Source of the DNA: Bacillus sp. S3
GTDB lineage: Bacteria > Bacillota > Bacilli > Bacillales > Cytobacillaceae
Reading direction: 5' to 3'
Assembly (NCBI RefSeq): GCF_005154805.1
Contig: NZ_CP039727.1
Span: forward strand, 1,733,501 to 1,797,500
Length of the DNA: 64,000 nucleotides
Positions 8,783 to 18,575 of this stretch are shown here, piece by piece; the stretch's first letter is position 1; the number at the start of each line of letters is the position of its first letter. The position numbers were made by a program, and so were the translations under genes. The notes beneath the pieces are model-generated. The model had not been told where the DNA came from. It did no database searches and was given only the letters and a program-made list of their open reading frames with translations.

Positions 8783-9334
8783 CCTTTCGATCCCGATTGC
8801 GTCTTCAATCGGCTTAAATGGCTCATTGGAATCAATATAATCATAAAACATGATTCCATTTAAATGGTCAATCTCGTGTTGAAAACAGATGGCGGCAAGC
8901 CCTTTAAGCCGAAGCTTCACTTCTTCACCTGCAAGATTTACCCCCTTCACGGTAACTCTTGCATACCGCGGTACAAAGCCTGGAATGGCCTCATCAACTG
9001 AAAGGCAGCCTTCGCCCTGTTGTAAATAGGCTTTTTCAACAGAATGGCTGATAATTTTAGGGTTAAATAATGCATGACTATAAAGATTCCCTTTGTCATC
9101 TGTTAGATGAACGGCAATCATCCTTTTTGAAACATTTATTTGCGGGGCAGCTAAACCAATTCCTGGACGTAAACTATATTTTGACGCGATTTCATTATTT
9201 TGACTATTAATAACATATTCTAAAAGGCTGGATAAGATTTGTTTATCTTCCTCTGATGGCGGCATGGCAACTTCTGCAGCCACTTTTCTGAGGGTAGGAT
9301 GTCCATCTCGAATAATATCGTCCATCGTGATCAT
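8780..9334 (-). CDS. def: Peptide deformylase
   Basis: A 184-residue metallo-amidase that removes formyl groups from new proteins. All three family motifs are present: GIGLAAPQ near residue 59, EGCLS near 108, and HEIDH near 154 (the metal-ligand histidines). Length and position before ykyA match B. subtilis DefB (YkrB). The insertion typical of type 2 Gram-positive deformylases appears present. The ATG follows an ggagtg site. The ykrA gene that lies between rpoY and def in B. subtilis is missing. Confidence 0.95.
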   Translation of the reverse strand: MITMDDIIRDGHPTLRKVAAEVAMPPSEEDKQILSSLLEYVINSQNNEIASKYSLRPGIGLAAPQINVSKRMIAVHLTDDKGNLYSHALFNPKIISHSVEKAYLQQGEGCLSVDEAIPGFVPRYARVTVKGVNLAGEEVKLRLKGLAAICFQHEIDHLNGIMFYDYIDSNEPFKPIEDAIGIER

Positions 9335-9515
9335 GAACCTTCACTCCCGTGTTCAATTAAAATATTTGCAATCACTAGTCTATCAAACATTAGATAAAAT
9401 GTTAACCATTGATTGTCTGTACATCCCGATTTTTGCATACTTTTTTTCCTGGTATATTGTCAAACAAACCTTGGACAGATATAGTTAAAGTTGGCAGCAG
9501 TTAGGAGGTTTCAAT

Positions 9516-10181
9516 ATGTTTTTAAAAGGCAAAAGAAGATATTTACTTTCTATTTTAGCTATCATCATATTCATTATATCAGGATGTACTGAAAAAAAGA
9601 CTTCTGTTGAGAAGATGTATGTTATTTTAGAGGGTGTTGTAGCTAAAGAAAAGACTTTCGAGGAGCAACAAGATCCGCTTGTTAAGTTGGAAAAAGAAGA
9701 AAAAGAACTATATGACCAAATTATCGATCTTGGCATGAAAGAATATGACCAGATTGTCAAACTTTCTGATGAAGCAATTCTCTTAACGGAAAAAAGAAAA
9801 AATCATATGGAAAAGGAAACAGAAAGCTTAAACGAATCAGAAAAGGAATTTAAGAAAGCAGCTAAAATTAAAGATGAATTTGAAGACCCTGAGCTTACAA
9901 AGACAGCAAATGAACTTTATGATATCATGATGCAGCGGTATCAAGCACATGAATGGTTATACAAAGAATATTCTGATGCCTTAAAATATGATAAAGAATT
10001 ATATGAAATGTTTAAAAATAAGAACCTTCCTTTAGAAGATCTTGAGGCACAGGTAAATAAATTAAATGGACAGTATAAACAGGTTTCGGATGCTAATGAA
10101 AAGTTTAATATGCTTACGGAACAATACAATGATAAGAAACTTTCATTTTATAAAAAGGCAGGGCTTAAATCGAGTAAATAA
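9516..10181 (+). CDS. ykyA: YkyA-like lipoprotein
   Basis: A 221-residue exported lipoprotein with an N-terminal signal and lipobox (IISGC, Cys about residue 24). The remainder is highly charged, Lys/Glu-rich and predicted to be long coiled-coil helices, the pattern of the YkyA/YkyA_N putative cell-wall-binding lipoprotein family. The start is supported by taggagg upstream. It stands between def and pdhA as in B. subtilis. No enzymatic role is known. Confidence 0.85.
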   Translation: MFLKGKRRYLLSILAIIIFIISGCTEKKTSVEKMYVILEGVVAKEKTFEEQQDPLVKLEKEEKELYDQIIDLGMKEYDQIVKLSDEAILLTEKRKNHMEKETESLNESEKEFKKAAKIKDEFEDPELTKTANELYDIMMQRYQAHEWLYKEYSDALKYDKELYEMFKNKNLPLEDLEAQVNKLNGQYKQVSDANEKFNMLTEQYNDKKLSFYKKAGLKSSK

Positions 10182-10197
10182 TCATTGCTAATTTTGG

Positions 10198-10223
10198 AAT
10201 CGGCTGAACCAGCCGATTTTTTC
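10198..10223 (+). terminator. Terminator after ykyA
   Basis: AATCGGCT / AGCCGATT stem, GAACC loop, followed by T run. Confidence 0.9.
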
Positions 10224-10411
10224 TATATTATAACAACAATAATAATTGGCTAATTTTATATAACAGTTTGAAAGGATAGGGTGGTACAGATGGCTTTATA
10301 AAATAAAATGTTTTTAATGTGATTATGATGGAAAATTATAATCTTAGTATTTGACGCGTAAAAAATGTTGATGTAAACTCATATATGAGCTGAAAAGTTG
10401 TATCAATAGAG

Positions 10412-10440
10412 TTACCTAAAAGAGTAATACAGAATATAAT
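10412..10440 (+). promoter_or_regulatory. Candidate promoter of the pdh operon
   Basis: TTACCT, 17 bases, perfect TATAAT, about 140 bases before pdhA. A second possibility is TTGACG (10351) with TAAACT (10374), also 17 apart. The 390-base gap between ykyA and pdhA holds only the ykyA terminator and these sites; the long leader is unexplained. Confidence 0.5.
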
Positions 10441-10549
10441 TAGGGTGAGTAGAAGTTTTTGTTTGTTTTATATAAATCGTTTCTGTGAATCATGCTTTTA
10501 TTGTCTGTTTTTTGGGTAATCTAACAGTGGATTTTATTTTAAATATTAA

Positions 10550-11695
<1,146 letters not shown>

Positions 11696-11698
11696 GCC

Positions 11699-12676
11699 AT
11701 GGCTCAAATGACAATGATCCAAGCAATTACAGATGCATTACGTACGGAATTGCGTAATGATCCGAATGTTTTAGTTTTCGGTGAAGACGTGGGTGTAAAC
11801 GGTGGTGTTTTCCGTGCGACAGAAGGACTGCAAAATGAATTTGGCGAAGATCGTGTATTTGACACACCACTTGCTGAATCAGGTATCGGCGGTTTAGCGG
11901 TCGGTCTGAGTTTACAGGGATTCCGTCCTGTTCCAGAAATTCAATTTTTCGGATTTATATTTGAAGTAATGGACTCAATTTCCGGTCAGGCTGCACGCCT
12001 CCGCTATCGTACTGGCGGCAAGTTTAATGCTCCGGTAACATTCCGTTCGCCTTTTGGAGGCGGCGTACATACTCCTGATATGCACGCTGACAGCTTAGAA
12101 GGTCTTATGGCACAATCACCTGGAGTAAAAGTGGTTATTCCGTCAACACCATATGATGCAAAAGGTCTTCTTATTGCATCTATCCGTGACAATGATCCGG
12201 TTATTTTCCTTGAGCATATGAAGCTATATCGTTCTTTCCGCCAGGAAGTTCCTGAAGAGGAATACACGATTCCGTTAGGAAAAGCGGATGTGAAACGTGA
12301 GGGGAAAGATGTTTCCATCATTACGTATGGTGCAATGGTCCATGAGTCATTAAAAGCAGCAGAAAAGCTGGAAAAAGAAGGGTATTCTGCCGAAGTAATT
12401 GACTTGCGTACTGTAAGTCCAATCGATATTGAAACCATTATTGCATCGGTTGAAAAAACCGGGCGTGCCATTGTTGTTCAAGAGGCACAAAAGCAAGCAG
12501 GTATTGCTGCAAACGTTGTGGCAGAAATAAACGATCGTGCTATTTTAAGCTTGGAAGCACCTGTATTGCGTGTTGCAGCTCCAGATACTGTATTTGCTTT
12601 CCCGCAAGCGGAATCCGTTTGGCTTCCTAACTATAAGGACGTTATTGAAACAGCTAAGAAGGTATTAACGTTCTAG
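11699..12676 (+). CDS. pdhB: Pyruvate dehydrogenase E1 beta subunit
   Basis: A 325-residue transketolase-like beta subunit (pyrimidine-binding domain in about 1-180, C-terminal domain about 195-320), with [14 protein letters not shown] and the catalytic-glutamate region DTPLAESGI. It starts 3 bases after pdhA behind an aaggagtcga site, so the alpha and beta subunits are tightly coupled. Confidence 0.97.
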   Translation: MAQMTMIQAITDALRTELRNDPNVLVFGEDVGVNGGVFRATEGLQNEFGEDRVFDTPLAESGIGGLAVGLSLQGFRPVPEIQFFGFIFEVMDSISGQAARLRYRTGGKFNAPVTFRSPFGGGVHTPDMHADSLEGLMAQSPGVKVVIPSTPYDAKGLLIASIRDNDPVIFLEHMKLYRSFRQEVPEEEYTIPLGKADVKREGKDVSIITYGAMVHESLKAAEKLEKEGYSAEVIDLRTVSPIDIETIIASVEKTGRAIVVQEAQKQAGIAANVVAEINDRAILSLEAPVLRVAAPDTVFAFPQAESVWLPNYKDVIETAKKVLTF

Positions 12677-12717
12677 ACGTTGAAGAGTACTATTTTGGCG
12701 TTGGTAAATTAAATCCA

Positions 12718-12744
12718 GGGAAAGGGTGTTCCTTTCCCATTTTC
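12718..12744 (+). terminator. Intercistronic hairpin between pdhB and pdhC
   Basis: GGGAAAGG / CCTTTCCC with a 5-base loop, followed by atttt. It lies in the 118-base gap between the E1 and E2 genes, so it may act as a partial terminator or an mRNA processing/stability element that sets different levels of E1 and of E2-E3. Confidence 0.6.
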
Positions 12745-12794
12745 ATCCTAGCAAAATTGGCTAAAATACATGAAAAAATAGGAGATGAAGCTCA

Positions 12795-14120
12795 GTGTCA
12801 TTTCAATTTAAAATGCCTGACATCGGTGAAGGTATTCACGAAGGAGAAATTGTCAAATGGTTTGTCAAACCGGGTGATAAAGTCCAAGAAGATGATGTCC
12901 TATGTGAAATTCAAAATGATAAAGCAGTGGTTGAAATTCCTTCCCCAGTTGAGGGAACAGTAATAGATTTATTAGTTGGCGAAGGAACTGTTGCAACAGT
13001 TGGCCAAGTTCTTGTTACATTTGATGCACCAGGATATGAAAACCTGCAATTTAAAGGTGACGATCACGATGATGCACCTAAACAAGAAGAAAAAGCTCCA
13101 GCTCCTGCCCCAGAAGCTAAGCAAGAGGCGGCCACACAACCGGCACCTACAGCAGCAGCACCAGCACCACAAGCAGAGGTTGATCCAAATAGACGAATTA
13201 TCGCAATGCCATCTGTACGTAAATATGCACGTGAAAAAGGTATTGATATTCATTTAGTTTCAGGGTCAGGTGATAATGGCCGTGTTCTAAAAAGTGATAT
13301 TGATGCATTCGTGAGCGGCGGGGCACAAGCGGCACCGCAAGCAGCAGCTGCGGCACCTGCAGAAACGGGAGCAGCGAAAGCTGAGGCACCACAAGCGGCA
13401 GCAATCCCACAAGGTGAATATCCTGAAACTCGTGAGAAAATGAGCGGTATTCGGAAAGCTATTGCTAAAGCAATGGTCAATTCAAAACATACGGCACCAC
13501 ATGTTACATTAATGGATGAAGTCGATGTAACGAAACTAGTTACCCATCGTAAGAAATTCAAAGAAGTGGCTGCCGCTAAAGGCATTAAGCTTACTTTCTT
13601 GCCATATATCGTAAAAGCATTAACAAGTGCATTAAGGGAATTCCCTGCTTTAAATACTTCACTTGATGATGCAACTAGCGAAATCATTCACAAGCATTAC
13701 TATAATATCGGAATTGCTGCGGATACTGAAAAGGGCTTGTTGGTTCCAGTTGTAAAAGATGCTGATCGTAAGTCAGTCTTCAGTATTTCTAACGAAATTA
13801 ATGAGTTGGCAGGTAAAGCTCGTGAAGGCAAACTTGCGCCAAATGAAATGAAGGGTGCATCATGTACTATTTCAAACATTGGTTCTGCAGGCGGCCAGTG
13901 GTTTACTCCTGTTATTAACCATCCGGAAGTAGCTATTTTAGGTGTTGGCCGTATTGCAGAAAAGCCAATCGTTCGTAACGGTGAAATTGTTGCTGCACCT
14001 GTTTTAGCACTTTCTTTAAGCTTTGATCATCGAATGATTGACGGTGCAACAGCACAAAATGCATTAAATCATATTAAACGTTTATTGAACGATCCAGAAC
14101 TATTGTTAATGGAGGCGTAA
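12795..14120 (+). CDS. pdhC: Dihydrolipoamide acetyltransferase E2 of pyruvate dehydrogenase
   Basis: A 441-residue E2. One lipoyl domain (1-80, lipoyl lysine K43 in QNDKAV), an Ala/Pro-rich linker, the E1/E3-binding domain (about 130-175, [14 protein letters not shown]), a second Ala-rich linker, and the catalytic domain (about 205-441) ending with the active-site [10 protein letters not shown]. It forms the 60-subunit core that moves acetyl to CoA. The start is GTG behind aggagatga. The Ala/Pro linkers generate strong codon bias that opens spurious frames in other phases. Confidence 0.97.
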   Translation: MSFQFKMPDIGEGIHEGEIVKWFVKPGDKVQEDDVLCEIQNDKAVVEIPSPVEGTVIDLLVGEGTVATVGQVLVTFDAPGYENLQFKGDDHDDAPKQEEKAPAPAPEAKQEAATQPAPTAAAPAPQAEVDPNRRIIAMPSVRKYAREKGIDIHLVSGSGDNGRVLKSDIDAFVSGGAQAAPQAAAAAPAETGAAKAEAPQAAAIPQGEYPETREKMSGIRKAIAKAMVNSKHTAPHVTLMDEVDVTKLVTHRKKFKEVAAAKGIKLTFLPYIVKALTSALREFPALNTSLDDATSEIIHKHYYNIGIAADTEKGLLVPVVKDADRKSVFSISNEINELAGKAREGKLAPNEMKGASCTISNIGSAGGQWFTPVINHPEVAILGVGRIAEKPIVRNGEIVAAPVLALSLSFDHRMIDGATAQNALNHIKRLLNDPELLLMEA

Positions 14121-14124
14121 TATT

Positions 14125-15540
14125 ATGGTCGTTGGAGATTTCCCTATAGAAACAGATACTATAGTTATTGGTGCGGGTCCTGGTGGATATGTGGCAGCAA
14201 TTCGCGCTGCGCAGCTAGGACAAAAAGTAACAATTGTTGAAAAAGAATATGTTGGGGGCGTATGCTTAAATGTTGGGTGTATTCCTTCTAAAGCCCTAAT
14301 TGCAGCAGGTCACCGTTATGAAACTGCCCTTCATTCTGAGTCATTCGGAATTACGGCGGAAAATGTAAAGGTTGATTTTTCAAAGGTTCAAGAATTTAAA
14401 TCAGGAATCGTGAAAAAATTAACTGGCGGTGTGGAAGGGTTATTAAAAGGAAATAAAGTCAATATTGCACGCGGTGAAGCCTATTTCGTTGATGCTAATA
14501 CACTTCGGGTGATGGATGAAAATTCTGCACAAACGTATACTTTTAAAAATGCGATTATTGCTACTGGTTCTCGTCCAATTGAACTTCCTGCCTTTAAATA
14601 TTCGAAACGCGTTCTTAATTCGACTGGAGCCCTTAATTTAAATGAGATTCCAGAAAAAATTGTCGTCATCGGCGGCGGTGTAATCGGGATTGAGCTTGGC
14701 GGCGCCTACGCAAACTTTGGCAGTCAAGTGACCATTCTAGAAGGTGCAGTAGAAATATTAGGTCTTGGCGTTTTTGATAAGCAAATGGCTTCCCTTGTTA
14801 AGCGCAGCATGAAGAAAAAAGGTGCTGAATTCTATACAAAAGCATTGGCTAAAGGGGTCGAAGAAACGGAAAACGGTGTGGTTGTCACATTTGAAACAAA
14901 AGGCGAAGAGAAGAAAATCGAAGCTGATTATGTCTTTGTTATGGTTGGACGCCGTCCAAACACTGATGAAATGGGCTTAGAACAAGTTGGTGTGAAACTG
15001 AGTGACAGAGGATTAATTGAAATTGACAAACAATGCCGAACAAATATTGGTAATATTTATGCGATTGGTGATGTTGTCCAAGGTCCACAATTAGCCCATA
15101 AAGCATCCTATGAAGCCAAAATTGCGGCAGAGGCAATTGCCGGACATTCTTCTGAAATTGATTACTTAGGAATTCCTGCGGTAGTCTTCTCAGAACCTGA
15201 ATTGGCTTCGGTAGGATATACAGAGTCACAAGCAAAAGAAGAAGGTATTGAAGTAAACGCTGCTAAATTCCCATTTGCAGCAAATGGACGTGCATTATCA
15301 CTGGACAGCGGCGATGGCTTCTTAAAATTAATTACCCGTAAAGAAGACGGTCTTGTTATTGGGGCGCAAATTGCAGGTGCAAGTGCGTCAGACATGATTG
15401 CTGAACTAGGTTTAGCGATTGAAGCTGGCATGACAGCTGAAGATTTAGCTATGACAATCCATGCTCATCCGACGCTCGGTGAAATAACAATGGAAGCAGC
15501 AGAAGTTGCTCTTGGAACCCCAATCCATATTGTTAAATAG
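14125..15540 (+). CDS. pdhD: Dihydrolipoamide dehydrogenase E3
   Basis: A 471-residue FAD flavoprotein: N-terminal FAD motif [10 protein letters not shown], redox disulfide [16 protein letters not shown]-binding motif [10 protein letters not shown], the second FAD motif [12 protein letters not shown], and the dimer-interface active-site HAHPTLGE. It reoxidises lipoyl groups of PDH and probably of other 2-oxo acid complexes. Compared with my memory of B. subtilis PdhD there is a two-residue insertion around [17 protein letters not shown]. It starts 4 bases after pdhC. Confidence 0.97.
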   Translation: MVVGDFPIETDTIVIGAGPGGYVAAIRAAQLGQKVTIVEKEYVGGVCLNVGCIPSKALIAAGHRYETALHSESFGITAENVKVDFSKVQEFKSGIVKKLTGGVEGLLKGNKVNIARGEAYFVDANTLRVMDENSAQTYTFKNAIIATGSRPIELPAFKYSKRVLNSTGALNLNEIPEKIVVIGGGVIGIELGGAYANFGSQVTILEGAVEILGLGVFDKQMASLVKRSMKKKGAEFYTKALAKGVEETENGVVVTFETKGEEKKIEADYVFVMVGRRPNTDEMGLEQVGVKLSDRGLIEIDKQCRTNIGNIYAIGDVVQGPQLAHKASYEAKIAAEAIAGHSSEIDYLGIPAVVFSEPELASVGYTESQAKEEGIEVNAAKFPFAANGRALSLDSGDGFLKLITRKEDGLVIGAQIAGASASDMIAELGLAIEAGMTAEDLAMTIHAHPTLGEITMEAAEVALGTPIHIVK

Positions 15541-15545
15541 TTCGA

Positions 15546-15588
15546 AAATAAAGTCCTTTTCTAAAAAAGAAAAGGACTTTATTTTTTT
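15546..15588 (+). terminator. Terminator of the pdh operon
   Basis: A long A/T-rich stem (aaataaagtccttttct / agaaaaggactttattt) followed by T run. Confidence 0.92.
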
Positions 15589-15743
15589 GCGGCGAATAAT
15601 AAAGGTAACCAATACTTTTCCCTATTTTAAAATACCCGAATCGTTTGAAAATTAAATATATCTCTACCTATTCGAACATATACTTATAACACTGGATGTC
15701 TTTGTTCTTCGAAAAGATCAATGGATTTTGAGTGGTGATAAAT

Positions 15744-15986
15744 ATGAAGGTTTATGTTGTGATGATCCTGCAGTTTATGATTTGGAGCGGTTATACATTA
15801 ATTGAATGGATTTCAAAACATGATCAACTTATTTATAAGGTCATAATGTTTTTTGTCTTTTTTTATCTGGCGTATATTATTGGAAACCATGTGACGAAAT
15901 CAAGGAGGAAAACCCTCTTCATCACTGTATTAAGCTTAGTGATTTATACTTCCCTGCATTATACATTGGTGCAATTTATCCATTAA
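15744..15986 (+). CDS. Small membrane protein of unknown function
   Basis: An 80-residue protein with three hydrophobic segments (about 4-20, 30-50 and 58-78) separated by short charged loops (EWISKHDQ; KSRRK). The ATG at 15744 is chosen because gtggtgat lies just upstream; a GTG four codons earlier is less likely. I recognise no family. It stands alone between pdhD and a convergent gene. Confidence 0.6.
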   Translation: MKVYVVMILQFMIWSGYTLIEWISKHDQLIYKVIMFFVFFYLAYIIGNHVTKSRRKTLFITVLSLVIYTSLHYTLVQFIH

Positions 15987-16010
15987 AAAAAGCCCCTCTA
16001 AGGGAGCTTC
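15985..16010 (-). terminator. Terminator of the DUF1885 gene
   Basis: Read on the minus strand: agctccct / aggggct stem with one bulge, then seven T. Confidence 0.75.
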
Positions 16011-16018
16011 GTTACAAA

Positions 16019-16453
16019 TTATTTTCTTGGGTAGAAATACATGATTCTTTCGTTAAATAGGTGCAGCTCACCTTGAAGCTTTTTAGCTAGGAATTTACAA
16101 AATTCATTTGCTTTTCCTTTATCCCCATGAGTAGATTGTGCCGGAAGTGTGACTTGTATGTATACCAGTTCTCTTTCTGCCCCATCTTCATCGCGAACTG
16201 TCTCTGTATCAACACCGATTAAAATGGCATTGTAGCGTTCATGGCTTGAATGTAAATAAAACCACTGCCCTTTGCCTTCTTCGGTTTCTTTTATTTCATA
16301 CGGAAAGGCAGATTCCCCATATTGCCAATTTAATTGGTCGCCCGTTTTTGCTGTTATATTTTTATAGTAATGAAATAAGTCCTTTACCTCTTCAATCGTT
16401 ACCGATTGTTTAGCGGATGAGGGCACAAGCTTAATAAATGCGTTTACAGCCAT
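16019..16453 (-). CDS. DUF1885 family protein
   Basis: A 144-residue soluble protein beginning MAVNAFIKLVPSSAK. It resembles the DUF1885 family of Bacillaceae (a structural-genomics target from Geobacillus; function unknown). Three ATG codons stand in tandem. The third is chosen because the ggggggg ribosome site is only one base from the first. No signal peptide, membrane segment or recognisable catalytic motif. Confidence 0.65.
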   Translation of the reverse strand: MAVNAFIKLVPSSAKQSVTIEEVKDLFHYYKNITAKTGDQLNWQYGESAFPYEIKETEEGKGQWFYLHSSHERYNAILIGVDTETVRDEDGAERELVYIQVTLPAQSTHGDKGKANEFCKFLAKKLQGELHLFNERIMYFYPRK

Positions 16454-16556
16454 CATCATTCCCCCCCTATTGTCTATTGATGTTCAATTTCTATTCTAGC
16501 ATTGATTAAAAAGGACTGACAACACTTACAATGTTACAATATGAGTAAAGTTAAAG

Positions 16557-16582
16557 AAAAGGCAAATAGTGGCCTTTTTTTT
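16557..16582 (+). terminator. Terminator-like hairpin upstream of SR1
   Basis: AAAAGGC / GCCTTTT stem followed by eight T, with no plus-strand gene directly before it. It may insulate the SR1 promoter from readthrough. Confidence 0.55.
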
Positions 16583-16597
16583 GTGCCTTTTTTTAAA

Positions 16598-16608
16598 TGT
16601 GACATACA
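16598..16608 (+). promoter_or_regulatory. Upstream CcpN operator candidate for SR1
   Basis: TGTGACATACA matches all 11 positions of the CcpN consensus as I remember it (TRTGHYATAYW). CcpN represses SR1, gapB and pckA in glycolytic conditions. It lies 32 bp upstream of a second match. Confidence 0.7.
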
Positions 16609-16616
16609 ATTTAGGC

Positions 16617-16645
16617 TTGAAAAATCTAATGTGATATATTATTAT
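16617..16645 (+). promoter_or_regulatory. SR1 promoter with overlapping CcpN operator
   Basis: TTGAAA, 17 bases, TATTAT (5 of 6). The spacer and first base of the -10 box contain TGTGATATATT (16630-16640), a complete match to the remembered CcpN consensus. Bound repressor here would cover the polymerase site. Confidence 0.75.
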
Positions 16646-16658
16646 TGGATTAAGGATA

Positions 16659-16673
16659 TTTAAACGCTTTCAA
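16659..16673 (-). promoter_or_regulatory. CcpA (cre) site candidate in SR1
   Basis: On the minus strand TTGAAAGCGTTTAAA matches WTGNAANCGNWNNCA at all but one position. It lies just downstream of the SR1 -10 box, where bound CcpA would block transcription. Confidence 0.5.
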
Positions 16674-16711
16674 ATTCGTTTTTATTCACTCATGAAAAGG
16701 GGATTGAACAG

Positions 16712-16834
16712 ATGGGTACTCTTGTTTGCCAGACTTGTAACTCTACTATTGATCATTTTGAAGATGAAAAAGTTACGGTGCTTTACTCGAAGTGCAATTG
16801 TTGCGACAACCATCATCATCACGAGGAAGAATAA
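16712..16834 (+). CDS. sr1P: SR1P peptide encoded within SR1
   Basis: A 40-residue peptide beginning MGTLVCQTCNSTIDHFEDEK. It corresponds to B. subtilis SR1P (39 residues, MGTIVCQDCNEAI...), which binds glyceraldehyde-3-phosphate dehydrogenase GapA, stabilises gapA mRNA and promotes GapA-RNase J1 interaction. Visible features are a CxxC pair (C6, C9), a second cluster C28-x-C30-C31, and a tail of four histidines and three glutamates, consistent with metal binding (inference). A aaaggggatt site precedes the ATG. It is too short for default gene callers. Confidence 0.88.
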   Translation: MGTLVCQTCNSTIDHFEDEKVTVLYSKCNCCDNHHHHEEE

Positions 16835-16861
16835 TTAAATCAGAACATTTAAATAAATAAA

Positions 16862-16893
16862 CAGGATTCCGTAACCGGAATCCTGATTTTTTT
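16862..16893. terminator. Terminator of SR1, shared with speA
   Basis: CAGGATTCC / GGAATCCTG with a 6-base loop, then ATTTTTTTA on the plus strand; the minus strand gives a weaker T run for speA. Confidence 0.9.
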
Positions 16894-18364
16894 ATTTTAT
16901 GGCTTTGTACTCTTTTATCACATGAATGAATTTAATTTCATCGTCTTCGGGACCTTGAACAGGTAAGCCAGCCTCGAGGTTTTCTCGGATATAATGAAGG
17001 TTTTCCTCTGTTATGATTTCACCCGGGATAAAAATAGGTATCCCTGGCGGGTAGACCATCACAAATTCGGCAATAATCCTGCCTTCTGACTCAGCAAAGG
17101 GAATGACTTCCGTTTCAGCATAAAAAGCATCTCTCGGAGTTAAGGCAAGTATCGGAATTTCTGGAAGAAGGACCTCCACAGGTTCAATTTTCCCAGCTTG
17201 ATCTTTATATTCAGCCGCCAATTCTTTTAATGCATTGACTAATAGGGCTGCTTCCTTTTCAGTATCACCGAATGTAATAATACAAAGGATGTTATATAGG
17301 TCTGATAATTCTACTTCAATATTATGCTTTTCTCTTAACCATTTTTCAACCTCATACCCGGTTAATCCCAGTTCTTTCACGGAAATAATGAGTTTTGTCG
17401 GGTCATAATCAAACGTGGCTTTAGAGCCTAGTATTTCTTCGCCGATACAGTGAATATGGTCAATTTCGTTGATTCTCTTACGAATAGACTGTGCTAATTG
17501 AATAGTCCTGTTAATCAGTGCTTTACCTTTGGTTGCTAATTGCTTACGAGCCACATCCAGCGAAGCTAACAGCAAATAGGATGTTGACGTTGTTGTAAGC
17601 ATGCTTAAAATCGATTGAACATGTTTCGCTGAAACAAGTCCCTCTTTGACATTTAGGATGGAGCTTTGTGTCATGGAGCCACCGAGCTTATGGACACTAG
17701 TTGCTGCCATATCAGCGCCGGCCTGCATAGCAGACATTGGAAGATCATCGTGGAAATGAATATGGACACCATGGGCCTCATCAACTAAAACGGGCACATT
17801 GTACGAGTGGGCAATTTCAACGATTTTCTTTAAATCTGCTGAGATACCAAAGTAGGTCGGATTAATCACTAAAACCCCTTTTGCATCAGGATGCTGCTCA
17901 AGAGCCTTTTCCACGGCATCTGTTGTAATTCCATGAGAAATTCCTAGTTCTCTATCTATTTCCGGATGGATGAAGACTGGGATTGCTCCGGAAAAGACAA
18001 TAGCCGACATGATAGACTTATGGACGTTCCTTGGTATGATGATTTTATCTCCAGGTCCACAAACGGCCATTACCATCGTCATAATCGCCCCGCTTGTACC
18101 CTGGACAGAAAAGAAAGTATGATCGGCTCCAAAAGCTTCAGCAGCTAATTCTTGTGCCTCCTTGATCATTCCCTTTGGATGATGAAGATCATCAAGCGGG
18201 CCAATATTTATTAAGTCGATGGACAGGGCATTTTCACCAATAAACTGACGGAATTCAGGATCCATTCCTGCTCCCTTTTTATGACCTGGAATATGAAATT
18301 GAATCGGGTTTTTTCTGGCATGCGCAACTAAACCGCTAAATAACGGTGTTTGATTTTGTGACAA
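16892..18364 (-). CDS. speA: Arginine decarboxylase SpeA (aspartate aminotransferase fold)
   Basis: A 490-residue PLP enzyme of the Orn/Lys/Arg decarboxylase class-I family. The PLP lysine is K226 in SVHKLGGS, and the cofactor aspartate lies in VLVDEAHGVH. It decarboxylates arginine to agmatine, the entry to spermidine synthesis. Residues are very similar to B. subtilis SpeA, including the C-terminus (PGEIITEENLHYIRENLEAGLP region). The start is TTG about 9 bases after agaggtg. It converges on SR1. Confidence 0.93.
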   Translation of the reverse strand: MSQNQTPLFSGLVAHARKNPIQFHIPGHKKGAGMDPEFRQFIGENALSIDLINIGPLDDLHHPKGMIKEAQELAAEAFGADHTFFSVQGTSGAIMTMVMAVCGPGDKIIIPRNVHKSIMSAIVFSGAIPVFIHPEIDRELGISHGITTDAVEKALEQHPDAKGVLVINPTYFGISADLKKIVEIAHSYNVPVLVDEAHGVHIHFHDDLPMSAMQAGADMAATSVHKLGGSMTQSSILNVKEGLVSAKHVQSILSMLTTTSTSYLLLASLDVARKQLATKGKALINRTIQLAQSIRKRINEIDHIHCIGEEILGSKATFDYDPTKLIISVKELGLTGYEVEKWLREKHNIEVELSDLYNILCIITFGDTEKEAALLVNALKELAAEYKDQAGKIEPVEVLLPEIPILALTPRDAFYAETEVIPFAESEGRIIAEFVMVYPPGIPIFIPGEIITEENLHYIRENLEAGLPVQGPEDDEIKFIHVIKEYKAIK

Positions 18365-18575
18365 TGATTACTACACCTCTTTATTAAAAATACTTCTTTA
18401 TATTCGTTGATTAAAAACATAAAACAATGGAATTATAGCACTAATCCAGGGGGTTGCATAGATTTCTTTCCGCATTTCTTTGATTATTTCTTACAGCTTA
18501 GTTTCCCTTGATGAAAGGAAATTTAACCTTTTAAGGCGAAATAAGAAATAAATGAATAATGAGGAGTGATTCAAT

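Larger units (their letters stand above)
16652..16893 (+). ncRNA. sr1: Dual-function small RNA SR1
   Basis: The promoter at 16617-16645 and the terminator at 16862-16893 bound a transcript of about 240 nt that contains the SR1P frame. The position between pdhD and the convergent speA is as in B. subtilis, where SR1 (about 205 nt) base-pairs with ahrC mRNA and also encodes SR1P. The start site is inferred from the -10 box. I did not fold it or check pairing with ahrC, which is outside the window. Confidence 0.8.

Noticed and set aside
12004..12471. 155-codon minus-strand frame inside pdhB
   Set aside because: Antisense shadow of a highly conserved coding region.
13250..13687. 145-codon minus-strand frame inside pdhC
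   Set aside because: It is the mirror of the Ala/Pro-rich linker and catalytic domain codons of pdhC; no ribosome site or family.
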